Virus record (IMG/VR): IMGVR_UViG_3300032092_000023
Location: 1-64,000 of that record
Direction: 5' to 3' (one strand)
Source of the DNA: a virus
Length of the DNA: 64,000 bases
In this document: positions 33,183 to 42,075 of the stretch, in pieces
How positions within the stretch are numbered: the first letter of the stretch is position 1
Layout of the letters: each line of letters begins with the position of its first letter
Made by a program: the position numbers and the translations under genes
The notes under the pieces: model-generated
The model's input: the letters and a program-made list of their open reading frames with translations, nothing else
What the model was told of the DNA's origin: nothing
Database searches by the model: none

Positions 33183-34857
33183 ATTGTATTTTTTCCACGG
33201 TTACATTAGAGAATCCGTTGTTTTTTGATATTTCTAATCGGTAATCAAATATTTCGGTAGGTAACTGACTATGATTAATCACAAATATGTTTAGGTTAAG
33301 GTCCTTACAAGTTTTGTGAAGGACTCCTAAAATATGATAGATACCATCGCTATCAATGGATGAAAAGATTTCATCTAAGAAGACTAAGTTAACGCCAGCA
33401 AATTTCATCTTCATCATTCGGATTAATGCTATCAATGCAGCAAAGTCAACTTTCTTTCGTTCACCGGTGCTTAGTTGCTCAGGTGCTACCTTAAATCCAA
33501 GATGTTGAATGTCAGCTTCAAACTCTTCATTAAAAGTTACTCGGTAATCCATATTAAGATCAGCAAGAACCCTTTTAATTTCTGAGTTCAGCAATGGCAA
33601 GATTCTTCGTAAAGCAAGAAGCTTAATTCCTTTATCGCCAAAGATGTCTTCCACTATTTTGTAAAAGTTAGCCTTTCTCTCTTCTACATCTTTACGAGTC
33701 CGTGCCTCTTCTTGTTTCTTTTGCGAATCATCAATGATGTTCTTTAACGATGATGTTTGCTCATCGCTGCCGTTAGACACATTCATCTTGGTTAGCTCTG
33801 CATGAATTCCGTCTATCTTTGCCTTTGCGGTTATCTTCTTGCGATTGGTTTCATCGTATAAACCCTTTAGATGTTTTCTTTTTCCTTGTAGATCTATTTG
33901 CAGTACCTTTATTTCATCAATCTCTGCTTTTACATCAAGGTTTTGTTTTTTGTATTCTTGTAAGATACCTTGATAATAATCAGTGGTTAAATCAGATTCG
34001 CAGGTAGGGCACTTTCCTTTTTCATAAAGACTTATTTTTTCTGACCGATGACGGCATTCCCATTCTAACTTTGAAGTACTTTTATTCCAAGTCTCTAACG
34101 ATTCGCTTAAGTCTTTATCTTTATCTTCAATTTGTGATAAGTGTGACTGCGCTTTTTCTATATACCCATTTAACTTATTTAAGCTTTCTAATAATTCTTC
34201 CCGTTTTTCTTCACCAGCAATCTTTAGTTTTTCATTAAGCGAATCGAGTTCTTCGTTTGATTTTTGAATAGTTCGGTCAAGAACAGATATCTCAGTAGTG
34301 ATGAGTTCTGCCTGTTCTTTCAATAGCTTAACCTGATAACGAACTTTCCATTTAACAGCGCCAATAATCTCTAAGCCAAAGAGTCTATCAATTATCATCC
34401 TCTTATCATGAACACGCATGCTGATAAAACTTTTAAAATCGTTGATTGAGAGGCTGATCATATTATTGAACACATAGTACGGAATACCTAAGATTTCCTC
34501 TTCTAGGAATTCCTGCATATTTTTCTTTCCTGCTTGGTCGTATTCAATTCCATTAATGAAGAGACGAAAAACGCTAGGTGCTAAACCTCTTTCAATAGTT
34601 ACCAGAGTTGTAGGATTCTTTTCAACTACAATCTTGACATGTGCGTTTCCGTTAAACCTATTAGGTATGTCACGCAACGATTTTGAATCAACCTTGCCGT
34701 AAAGTCCAAACTTAATAACGTCAGAAATTGTAGACTTACCCGCTCCGTTTGAGCCTACAACAAGAAAGAAACTCCCTTCTTGATCGTCAAACGTAATGTT
34801 CTGTGACTTATTTCCGTATGACCCAAAATTCTTAAATGATATACTACGTATTTTCAT
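33181..34857 (-). CDS. Recombination endonuclease subunit (gp46, Rad50/SbcC-like)
   Basis: 558 aa from the ATG at 34857 (MKIRSISFKNFGSYG); T4 gp46 has 560. Walker A VVGSNGAGKST at about residues 33-43, two long coiled coils flanking the zinc hook GKCPTCESDL at about 286-295, ABC signature STGERKKVDFAALIALI, and Walker B LVFLDEIFSS. Paired with gp47 it processes DNA ends for recombination-dependent replication. Its start lies within the last codons of gp47. An in-frame TTG six codons upstream is less likely. Confidence 0.93.
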   Translation of the reverse strand: MKIRSISFKNFGSYGNKSQNITFDDQEGSFFLVVGSNGAGKSTISDVIKFGLYGKVDSKSLRDIPNRFNGNAHVKIVVEKNPTTLVTIERGLAPSVFRLFINGIEYDQAGKKNMQEFLEEEILGIPYYVFNNMISLSINDFKSFISMRVHDKRMIIDRLFGLEIIGAVKWKVRYQVKLLKEQAELITTEISVLDRTIQKSNEELDSLNEKLKIAGEEKREELLESLNKLNGYIEKAQSHLSQIEDKDKDLSESLETWNKSTSKLEWECRHRSEKISLYEKGKCPTCESDLTTDYYQGILQEYKKQNLDVKAEIDEIKVLQIDLQGKRKHLKGLYDETNRKKITAKAKIDGIHAELTKMNVSNGSDEQTSSLKNIIDDSQKKQEEARTRKDVEERKANFYKIVEDIFGDKGIKLLALRRILPLLNSEIKRVLADLNMDYRVTFNEEFEADIQHLGFKVAPEQLSTGERKKVDFAALIALIRMMKMKFAGVNLVFLDEIFSSIDSDGIYHILGVLHKTCKDLNLNIFVINHSQLPTEIFDYRLEISKNNGFSNVTVEKIQ

Positions 34858-35947
34858 AACTCCGTTTTTCTTCAAGTTCTTTAGAGGCTTCGTGATAGAA
34901 ACGAACGCTGACCTCTTTTAGTTTTTCTTTTACCTGTTCGCTGTAAGGTAAGCCTTCAACATAATTTTCAATCATACTAAGAATGCTGATTTCCTGGCCA
35001 TCTTCTACATCCTGTTGCGTATCGTCGGCAGATTCTTCATCCGTTATGATAATGTGATTAATTCTTCGATACCCCGTAAAGTTTTCAATAAAGGTTGAGA
35101 AAGGAAACTTCAAAGCCCACTGCGGACTTATTAGTATATCAACAAAATTGTTATTGAAAAGATCCTGCAGTTCTTCCACATTCTTTTCCAAAATCCATTC
35201 TAATCGGTATCGCAAAAACTTAGGTGATACGGTATTTTCCCAGCAACGTTCTTCATTGGTTTCTAAGTCAAGCAGCCAAATTGCTTTCGTGTTTCCCATG
35301 TCTGACCGAGTCAGTTCATAAGGTGCACCTAACATCCGTACGTTCTTTTTCTTTTGTGAGTAGTGGATGTGACCAGAGTAAACACGTTCATATCCGCCAA
35401 AAACATCAATATCAGCGCCGTGTTCAATTTTGGTGTAACGATTAAATGAAAGACCGCTAACGTCTGCGTGGCAAAACAGAATGTCCGCCGAATTCTTTGG
35501 GTCCTTAATGATTTGCGTTAGCTCATCATGTTCCTCAACCCAAGGAAGAAAAAACATTTTCTTACCTGCATGATTGGTTATCATTTGCGGTTCTTCAAAC
35601 ACATGAAAGTTGGATAAGTGTTTGAATATCTTCATTGAGTTAACCTCATTGGAATACTTCATAAAGATATCATGGTTACCCACAATCGTATAAACCGGCA
35701 TAATAGCTGCAATGTCTTCCATAATAGACATTGCACGGTTCATCACATATAAGTTAATTGACTGCCGTGAGTCAAATGTATCTCCGCAATGGACAATGAT
35801 ATCGCCTGGGCGCCCTTCAGTTTTTAGGAGAGGAATAAACTGTTCGCGAAAGAAGCTTTCAATAATGTCCATCCACTCTCGTGAATTTGAACGTACACCA
35901 AAATGTGTATCGGTTATCAGCCAAACTCTGTTTGCTTCAATCTTCAT
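34844..35947 (-). CDS. Recombination endonuclease subunit (gp47, Mre11/SbcD-like)
   Basis: 367 aa (T4 gp47 is 339). Metallophosphoesterase motifs in order: WLITDTHFGV (D, H), HCGDTFDSR (GD), TIVGNHD (GNHD), FCHADVSG and YSGHIHYSQ (GHxH). The C-terminal part is the capping and Rad50-binding region. It overlaps gp46 by 14 nt and takes its own ATG from a TAATG overlap with the preceding gene. Confidence 0.93.
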   Translation of the reverse strand: MKIEANRVWLITDTHFGVRSNSREWMDIIESFFREQFIPLLKTEGRPGDIIVHCGDTFDSRQSINLYVMNRAMSIMEDIAAIMPVYTIVGNHDIFMKYSNEVNSMKIFKHLSNFHVFEEPQMITNHAGKKMFFLPWVEEHDELTQIIKDPKNSADILFCHADVSGLSFNRYTKIEHGADIDVFGGYERVYSGHIHYSQKKKNVRMLGAPYELTRSDMGNTKAIWLLDLETNEERCWENTVSPKFLRYRLEWILEKNVEELQDLFNNNFVDILISPQWALKFPFSTFIENFTGYRRINHIIITDEESADDTQQDVEDGQEISILSMIENYVEGLPYSEQVKEKLKEVSVRFYHEASKELEEKRSYENT

Positions 35948-36375
35948 TAGAACAATCGTTTAATTTTATGTTTGGTAAAAATTGCATACTTACCGTCAAG
36001 TTCCCGGAGAAGGGTTTCTTTATACGTAGGAGCAAGTTCTTGATACAAAACTTCATATGCAATGGTCATAAAGTCAGCAATACTAATAAATTTGTCAATA
36101 GCAGTTATTTCTGCGCTTTCCGGTAAACGGGAATCAAAGTAATAAAAGATTTCAGCAACTTCACCTCTTGGAACCTTTTTGGGTTTGTGATATTCATCGT
36201 AGTACTTAGAAGCTACAAATATCTCGTAGATGTCTTGTTGCATTTTGCTTTCGTTGTATTCATCAAAAGCATCGGGTGAAGTAAACTCATCAACTATGTT
36301 AATCTTGCCAAAGACTTCGTATTCTAAGTCGCCTGAGTTAAACTTGTTGTTAAAAATTTTATCATCTTTCATCAT
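35947..36375 (-). CDS. Hypothetical protein in replication operon
   Basis: 142 aa, acidic N-terminal half and helical C-terminal half ending in a basic KHKIKRLF. No motif recognised. It is locked between helicase gp41 (ATGA overlap) and gp47 (TAATG overlap), which points to a role with recombination or replication enzymes, for instance as a helicase accessory protein; the sequence itself does not show which. Confidence 0.55.
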   Translation of the reverse strand: MMKDDKIFNNKFNSGDLEYEVFGKINIVDEFTSPDAFDEYNESKMQQDIYEIFVASKYYDEYHKPKKVPRGEVAEIFYYFDSRLPESAEITAIDKFISIADFMTIAYEVLYQELAPTYKETLLRELDGKYAIFTKHKIKRLF

Positions 36376-37673
36376 TCATTGATTATTGGTGAATCAGGGT
36401 CTTCAGTAATTCGCATAAGATCATAATTGATCATAAACTTTTTCCTACTGTTTTTATACCCGTCGTCCCTGTTTGCGATGAGTTTTAATATGTACTCTCG
36501 ATTTGCATGCATGACTTCATCTTGTATGATACCAAACATGGCATCAACCGTATGTCCTAATGCAGCTGATTCCGAAATGTTATTTGCGGATAAATCGGTA
36601 CTTCCAAAACCAGAACGATTAACCTGTGTTGCTGTGATAATAGCCCAATCATTCCTCATTGCCATAGCACGTAGATCTTCGGCAATTTGTTTGATCTTCA
36701 TGTAAGTATTCTCTGTGTTGGGATTTCTCCAGTTCTTAAGAATGTTAACATAGTCAAGAACAATTACTTTAAACTTAAATCCTTTGAGCTCTTCCATCTT
36801 CTTTAGCCATCCTTCAATATCGGGAACACCCGCGGCAGAAGTAGGGAATTCTTTAACATAAAGTTTTCCTGGTATCTGTAGAGAATCATATCCAATATCC
36901 GAAAGTTTCTTTTTCATAGAGACATCATCATCGGCAACACTGCCATATTCTTTCATGTTGATTCCCATTAAGTTGGCACCTAGACGTTTAACCACCTTGC
37001 GATCTCTCATCTCTAATGAGATAACCGCGGTATTGTAACCCATCCGAACACTGTTTGCCGCAATGTTTGCCAGCCAAATTGACTTTCCAATTTTCATTTC
37101 CCCAATAAAACAGAAAAGTGCTTTTGAATAGAATCCTCCACCCAGAACAAGATCAATGTAAGAATACCCAGACGAAAAAGTATCGGTGGATAGCTGAGTA
37201 TGCGATTGTGGATTAAAGAAGTCAAGGCCTTCATCAAAGCCAAACTGAATGTTATTCCTATCAGAAATAATAGACTTTGCTGTCTGTACAACTTCGCTAA
37301 CATTTTCGGTGTTAATCTTGGTTGTCTTAAGATATGCAATTAGATCATAAACCGAAAGGTCAAGATTTTTATATTCAATCCAAGAGCGAGCTGATTCTTG
37401 TAGCCAATCATTATCGTATTCTTTCAGATTGGTTTCGTATAATAGGTCTAGCTTATTACTACTGAGTTCTTCACCTAAACCTCTTTGTTTTGCAAGTTCC
37501 ACCAATTGTGATTTTTTAGGTGGAGACCCGTATTTTTGAATGAATTCAAGTGAAAGCTCATAAGACTTTTTAATGTCTTCTGACTCAAAGAACCGCGGCT
37601 TGACTATGTTAGTCAGTTCTCGGTTATCCATTAAGTAGTGATAGAATATTTTTTCTAAGTGCGTGCTGACCAT
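36372..37673 (-). CDS. Replicative DNA helicase (gp41, DnaB-like)
   Basis: 433 aa; T4 gp41 has 475. The N-terminal domain (1-140) is helical. The RecA-like core has DTFSSGYSYIDLVLGGGF, Walker A FIGEMKIGKSIWLANIA at about residues 188-204, then NTAVISLEMRDRKVVKRLGANLMG (in pieces), Walker B VIVLDYVNIL and the sensor-like AIITATQVNRSG. It unwinds DNA at the fork as a hexamer. A separate primase (gp61) is not seen in the window. Confidence 0.9.
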   Translation of the reverse strand: MVSTHLEKIFYHYLMDNRELTNIVKPRFFESEDIKKSYELSLEFIQKYGSPPKKSQLVELAKQRGLGEELSSNKLDLLYETNLKEYDNDWLQESARSWIEYKNLDLSVYDLIAYLKTTKINTENVSEVVQTAKSIISDRNNIQFGFDEGLDFFNPQSHTQLSTDTFSSGYSYIDLVLGGGFYSKALFCFIGEMKIGKSIWLANIAANSVRMGYNTAVISLEMRDRKVVKRLGANLMGINMKEYGSVADDDVSMKKKLSDIGYDSLQIPGKLYVKEFPTSAAGVPDIEGWLKKMEELKGFKFKVIVLDYVNILKNWRNPNTENTYMKIKQIAEDLRAMAMRNDWAIITATQVNRSGFGSTDLSANNISESAALGHTVDAMFGIIQDEVMHANREYILKLIANRDDGYKNSRKKFMINYDLMRITEDPDSPIINE

Positions 37674-37706
37674 ATAGTTATTTTATACAAAAATGAGAAA
37701 TTAGTT

Positions 37707-38024
37707 TCACATCCATTCATGTGATTCTAAACGGTAGGAATTTGCGGAAGTCTTATTACCTTTAAGGTAAAAACTTTTTATGTCGGATAGATCATCTGGA
37801 TGGAATAAGTACTCAAGGAATCCACGAAGGTCTTCAAGAGTACCTAAACAGGTTTTCATCCCAGGCCAAACGTTTTCTGCTGTAAAATCTTTTTCCAACA
37901 GGTCTCTGTCTTGCAGCGTCCGTAACAGGACATACTGCAAGTCAGAGTGGCTGGGATAACCTGGTACCTCTTGATAGATGTCAAGATAGTACTTAACAGG
38001 AAGTTTCTTGGTATTAATCCTCAT
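37707..38024 (-). CDS. Hypothetical protein between uvsX and gp41
   Basis: 105 aa, alpha/beta, with WPGMKTCLGTLEDLRGFLEYLF as the most distinctive part. It overlaps the 3' end of uvsX by 11 nt. T4 has helicase-loading or recombination mediators (gp59, UvsY) with helical folds of 137-217 aa; this protein is in the right neighbourhood but I see no convincing similarity. Confidence 0.5.
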   Translation of the reverse strand: MRINTKKLPVKYYLDIYQEVPGYPSHSDLQYVLLRTLQDRDLLEKDFTAENVWPGMKTCLGTLEDLRGFLEYLFHPDDLSDIKSFYLKGNKTSANSYRLESHEWM

Positions 38025-39273
38025 TTCCTGTTACGTCTTCGTCAAGTTCAAGATCATCGGCAATTTCGCTTAAATCATCCATAGAAGTTATGTTAGGTAA
38101 CATAAAGGTTTTCTTAATGACCTTTTCATCGATTTCTCGAAGAACATCTTCGGTAATTACTTTTGAAGTAAACAGTTCTGCAGGTTTAACAGTAGCACCT
38201 AAATGTCTAACTGCTAAAGATTTTGCCGTAGGCTTATCTTCAAAGTAAAGGAATGTTTGTTCGCCAGCTTCTTCTCTATGAACAAATCGGTTCTTTATCA
38301 TGCCTTCGCGTTTTTCGCTGCCTTCAGGATACCATTTATCAAATTCTTTTTGATTAAGTAATTTCCCTCTCTGGATTCCGCAGGTTTCCCAGTTAATGTA
38401 TTGTTCTAACCCAACATACGGATTCATACCTCGGTAAAAGCTAATATGAAACTTGATAGTAAGTGGACGAGCGAAACGATTCTTAGCAGGTTTCGAAGTA
38501 ACCACGATTCCGGTTTTCATAGCAAATCCGTTAGAGCCAACTTCGCCTTCTTTCAATCCTGCCTTTGATAGCTGAACAATAATAGATGCGTTGTAAATTG
38601 CTCCTCCGCCACCAGATATGGTTTGTCCAGGAATGAATGAACCAATACTTGCATACGTATGGTTAGTAAAAATGAAAGGAATCTTAAATTCAGCAAGATC
38701 CGTGGTAATCACTCGGAAGAGAGAACGAAGATCTTGTTGTTTTGTCATATCTTTCTTTTCACTACCTGATGCTGCGTCAGCGCGTTCTTTGGTTGTTGCT
38801 AGGTTTCCTAAAGAATCTAAGACTAACATAATCTTAGGAACTTCAGCACCTTTTGCGCGTGCTGTTTTTAGCTGATCACAGAGGTTAGAGACAAAGTGTC
38901 GAACTTCCAAAGAAGTACCTACTGGTTGGTAACGAACCCGGTCAGGATCAATCCCAAAGTTCTTCATGGTAGTTTCGTCAACCGCAGCTTCTGAATCACA
39001 ATAGATAATATAGTAGCCCATCTTTTGTGCTTCTCGACAAGCATTCAGAGTCAAGAATGTTTTCCCAGTTCCCGATTCTCCTGCAAAGCAAATAGATCGG
39101 CTGTTAGGTATACCTCCAAAGAGTGATCCTGTTAACTGTGCGTTAAACATGTAATTCCCCGTAGGGATGTACTCATCGACTTTGGAAAAGGTATTAGATG
39201 TAATAATTGATCCCTTTGGATTGATCTTAGTCAACGCAGCATCGAGATCATTAAATGAAAATTGTTTTGCCAT
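38014..39273 (-). CDS. uvsX: Recombinase UvsX (RecA family)
   Basis: 419 aa from the ATG at 39273 (MAKQFSFNDLDAALTKI), preferred to upstream starts because of its A-rich leader and the usual UvsX N-terminus. Features: YIPTGNYMFNAQLTGSLFGG, Walker A FAGESGTGKTFLTLN, YCDSEAAVDE, Walker B KIMLVLDSLGNLA, and FTNHTYAS. The protein coats ssDNA and drives strand invasion. The frame is open upstream to 39399 (TTG), and a separate 39-codon ORF (39290-39409) overlaps it in another frame. Confidence 0.92.
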   Translation of the reverse strand: MAKQFSFNDLDAALTKINPKGSIITSNTFSKVDEYIPTGNYMFNAQLTGSLFGGIPNSRSICFAGESGTGKTFLTLNACREAQKMGYYIIYCDSEAAVDETTMKNFGIDPDRVRYQPVGTSLEVRHFVSNLCDQLKTARAKGAEVPKIMLVLDSLGNLATTKERADAASGSEKKDMTKQQDLRSLFRVITTDLAEFKIPFIFTNHTYASIGSFIPGQTISGGGGAIYNASIIVQLSKAGLKEGEVGSNGFAMKTGIVVTSKPAKNRFARPLTIKFHISFYRGMNPYVGLEQYINWETCGIQRGKLLNQKEFDKWYPEGSEKREGMIKNRFVHREEAGEQTFLYFEDKPTAKSLAVRHLGATVKPAELFTSKVITEDVLREIDEKVIKKTFMLPNITSMDDLSEIADDLELDEDVTGNED

Positions 39274-39289
39274 TTTCTTATTGGTGTTT

Positions 39290-39409
39290 TTAGTTGTTTC
39301 TGCAATGGAAACTGCAGTAGCGTCTTCTTCTAACCATGAAGACATTGGTCCGATTTTTTTTATCATATGAATCAGAGTCATCCGTCCATGATGATCCAAA
39401 CATTGCCAT
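39290..39409 (-). CDS. Possible 39-aa ORF ahead of uvsX
   Basis: An ATG right after the polymerase stop (TAATATGG) opens 39 codons (MAMFGSSWTDDSDSYD, later VRRRRYCSFHC). It could be a small protein, a leader peptide, or the true N-terminus of UvsX in the case of a frameshift. Support is only its good start position and protein-like first half. Confidence 0.25.
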   Translation of the reverse strand: MAMFGSSWTDDSDSYDKKNRTNVFMVRRRRYCSFHCRNN

Positions 39410-39410
39410 A

Positions 39411-40589
39411 TTAAAAAAGTTGAGTTCTAACTATTAGTTCAGGCGGAAGAGGAGGAAGGCCTGTTGCAGCAATAAAACGATTAATAGGATCAATGATACA
39501 TTTTGCAAATTGCGTATCATAATCAACAGGCGGCGCAAACTCAGATGGAAAGTTTCCTGGAAGGTATGCAAAAACATTCTGCCCACCTTCTTCTTGTCTT
39601 GCATAATAGTACCTTACCTTATCACCGCTTTTAATTAATTGATATTTTGACTTCCACTTTGAATTGTTTAAGGTATAATTATAGTAACCTGCTGCGCGAA
39701 CATGCATAGGGCAGTGTTCATTAATCACAAACTTTTTTCTATCTTCGCCTATACCTTTTTCATAATCGCTAATACTTGATGACATTGAAACGTTTTCCAC
39801 ATTGTCAAGCATAAACGATTCTTTCTCTTTCTTTAAGAGGTCAGCAAACTTTCGCATGTTAAGCTTACCTCTTTCTTGGAAGATTATTTTTAGGAGTTCC
39901 ATCAGTTTCTTTCGAGCAAATGCAGGAGTGGAAGACTGTACAATTTCCACTCCTTTTGCATCAATTTTTTTCTGCGGCTCGTAATATGTTCCTCCACCAG
40001 CACCTGATTTCCAGGCTTTATCCATCACATACTTTTTCTTTTTCAAAAAGATAGCACTGTGCGATATGGTTTCCATCTCCAGATCTTGAATGTTTTCTGT
40101 CCCAGCTTGGTTTGCCATTGCTGTAAAGTTTTTATCCAAGTAATCCTTTAAGCGATGTTCATATATCAAATGGATAAGTTTTCTCGGATCTTCTGTCCAG
40201 TCGGTTCCTTTGACGACGTCTTGGAAAGATACATAGCAAGAATCGGTATCTCCGTAAACCGCAACCTCATCTTTGATTTTAGTGGCTTTGGTTATTCCAA
40301 TTTTTTCGTGAAGCTGTGTGTCACGATACCAAAAATCTGTGAAGTAGCGATTAATGATCTTGCTTACATACTTAATCATTTCTTGCCCTTGCAAGGTAAT
40401 GGCTTCTGCAACACGAACATTGTAACCTACGAAATACGGAGACGCAGTAGCACCGTAGACCGAGTTGATGAAAATTTTGATAGCCTGCTCCTCATTCTTT
40501 TTCAGATTCATCAACCAGGTCAGTCGATTGATCTCCGCAACGATTTCTTCTTTGCTTGCTGTATTTGGATCAATCTTACAGTACTTCAT
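39411..40589 (-). CDS. DNA polymerase family B, C-terminal half (gp43B-like)
   Basis: 392 aa. It begins within the fingers (MKYCKIDPNTASKEEIV ... LKKNEEQAIKIFINSVYGA, motif B, Kx(6)YG), continues with motif C VYGDTDSCYVSF at about residues 116-127, the KKKKYVMDKAW motif near 190, and the thumb. The exonuclease and motif A are missing here and are encoded at 59902-61284. The gene is coupled to the clamp gene by TAATG, as clamp and polymerase work together. Both halves keep their catalytic residues, so they probably assemble into one enzyme. Confidence 0.9.
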   Translation of the reverse strand: MKYCKIDPNTASKEEIVAEINRLTWLMNLKKNEEQAIKIFINSVYGATASPYFVGYNVRVAEAITLQGQEMIKYVSKIINRYFTDFWYRDTQLHEKIGITKATKIKDEVAVYGDTDSCYVSFQDVVKGTDWTEDPRKLIHLIYEHRLKDYLDKNFTAMANQAGTENIQDLEMETISHSAIFLKKKKYVMDKAWKSGAGGGTYYEPQKKIDAKGVEIVQSSTPAFARKKLMELLKIIFQERGKLNMRKFADLLKKEKESFMLDNVENVSMSSSISDYEKGIGEDRKKFVINEHCPMHVRAAGYYNYTLNNSKWKSKYQLIKSGDKVRYYYARQEEGGQNVFAYLPGNFPSEFAPPVDYDTQFAKCIIDPINRFIAATGLPPLPPELIVRTQLF

Positions 40590-41359
40590 TAATCAGCTTT
40601 TCCGATTATCATCTTGGTATCAGTCTCAATTGAATGGAAGATCAAACGATCTTGATTCATATAGACCATTGTATCTTCTTTATCGATGTAAGCAAATTGC
40701 GATTTGTAAACTGAAACGTTTACATCCGCTGATGCATTACCTACACTAAGAAGAGAAAGATCATAGCTCTTACCGCTAGCTTTTACTTGACCCTCTTTAA
40801 CGCTGATGGTTAAAAGTTTTTGATCTGAATCAATTCCAGTTAGTGAATTAATTCGGCCTTGTAATTCTTTGGTTAAAACAAAGTTTACTTCAGAAGTACC
40901 AGTGTCGGCAATACGATCCATCATTTCATCTGTGATATGGGTGAAGAGACGTAAAGATGCACACTGAAAGTTAATCTTTAACGATTCATTGCGAAGGATG
41001 AGGTCAGTACCTACAGTTCCTTCAGACGTATTTTCCATCTGAATGATAAAATCAAGAGCGTATCCTTCAAAGTGTGAGAACGACTTAATCAATTTATCAA
41101 CCGAGTATACACCAAAGATGATGTTGCTCATTTCCGTTGCATCCGGGTCAATGTTAAAGACACGATTAATTTCGATCTTTGAAGACTTAACCACACTTCT
41201 TTCAGGTGTATGAGTTTTTGCTTTCAGATAACCGTCAGACATTTCTATTAGTAGACTACCAGAGATCGATGAGAATCGCTTTAAGAAGTTAACAAACTCA
41301 GCAGCATCGGACATCTGCAGAACCATTTGTTTTTGTTTTGTCATTTCTAATGTTTCCAT
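40589..41359 (-). CDS. Sliding clamp (gp45-like)
   Basis: 256 aa; T4 gp45 has 228. The two-domain clamp pattern is visible: FVNFLKRFSSISGSLLIEMSDGYLKAKTHTP (in pieces) at the start, VYSVDKLIKSFSHFEG, SEVNFVLTKELQGRINSLTGID in the second domain and VNVSVYKSQFAYIDKEDTM near the end. Clamp trimers encircle DNA, tether polymerase, and in T4 also activate late transcription with gp55. A middle-type promoter is upstream. Confidence 0.8.
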   Translation of the reverse strand: METLEMTKQKQMVLQMSDAAEFVNFLKRFSSISGSLLIEMSDGYLKAKTHTPERSVVKSSKIEINRVFNIDPDATEMSNIIFGVYSVDKLIKSFSHFEGYALDFIIQMENTSEGTVGTDLILRNESLKINFQCASLRLFTHITDEMMDRIADTGTSEVNFVLTKELQGRINSLTGIDSDQKLLTISVKEGQVKASGKSYDLSLLSVGNASADVNVSVYKSQFAYIDKEDTMVYMNQDRLIFHSIETDTKMIIGKAD

Positions 41360-41379
41360 TTTTAATTGATTTGTTTTTG

Positions 41380-41408
41380 TTTATATTAAGTTTGAGAATA
41401 AAAGTTCT
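41380..41408 (-). promoter_or_regulatory. Middle-type promoter (AGAAC ... TAATATAAAC)
   Basis: Minus strand AGAAC, 18 nt, TATAAAC, about 20 nt before the clamp ATG. It overlaps the end of clpP. Confidence 0.5.
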
Positions 41409-42075
41409 AAATTATTTGATCAGCTAAACCATGTTTAACGCAGGTCTTTGCATTCCACCAAATGTCTCGTGATAAGATTTTGTCAATTTCTTTTTTTGGT
41501 AGCTTTGTCTTTTCACCGTACCAATCCTTAATTGTCTTCATGATAGTTGTGTTACTATTATGATCATCAGTAAGATCGGTATATGCACCCCATGTTCCAG
41601 CTCTTAGCTCATGAACCAACATAAATGCGTTTTTGCGAATAAGTCTGCGTGTTGCTGCAATTGACATAAAGGTTGCACCTGATGCAGCACATCCTTCAAC
41701 AATGGTTATGATTGGCACAATCTGGCTGATTCTTTCAATAGTATCCGCAACAGCAAAAGAAGAGAATACTTCTCCGCCGTATGAATTGATGTGTAACCAA
41801 ATAGGTGCAGGTGTTCCTACTTCTTGCATTGAACTAAATGCGGTAGGAGCAAGTCTCATTGATAAGTCCTGTAAAGAACGGTTAAGGCTCATTGCTGATG
41901 ATGGCGTAATTGGCGAATAAAACCAGATATGATCACCGAGAACGGTAATGCCTTGCTCCCCTGATTCTTCCCCATCATCACTGTGCTTCCCTCTAACGGG
42001 AGGTACTGTCATAGACAATAATCCTGGATTAGTTGTCTGATTAATTGTCGTTTTCGGTTTCGTGTTCTTCTTCAT
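41407..42075 (-). CDS. ClpP-like serine protease
   Basis: 222 aa from the ATG at 42075; another in-frame ATG at 42132 lies deep inside gp52. Motifs: WLHINSYGGEVFSSFAVADTI with the oxyanion-hole Gly-Gly, EGCAASGATFMSIAA with the catalytic Ser, and NAFMLVHELRAG with the catalytic His; the acidic residue is further on. ClpP folds serve in phages as capsid maturation proteases or act with Clp ATPases. Here it lies in the replication operon (overlapping gp52 and followed by the clamp), not near head genes, so a proteostasis role is possible; Hsp20 is also encoded. Confidence 0.85.
   Translation of the reverse strand: MKKNTKPKTTINQTTNPGLLSMTVPPVRGKHSDDGEESGEQGITVLGDHIWFYSPITPSSAMSLNRSLQDLSMRLAPTAFSSMQEVGTPAPIWLHINSYGGEVFSSFAVADTIERISQIVPIITIVEGCAASGATFMSIAATRRLIRKNAFMLVHELRAGTWGAYTDLTDDHNSNTTIMKTIKDWYGEKTKLPKKEIDKILSRDIWWNAKTCVKHGLADQII

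Noticed and set aside
39411-40589. Polymerase fragment as a decayed pseudogene
   Set aside because: Motifs B and C and the thumb are intact, the start is coupled to the clamp gene, and the missing half is present and intact at 59902-61284.
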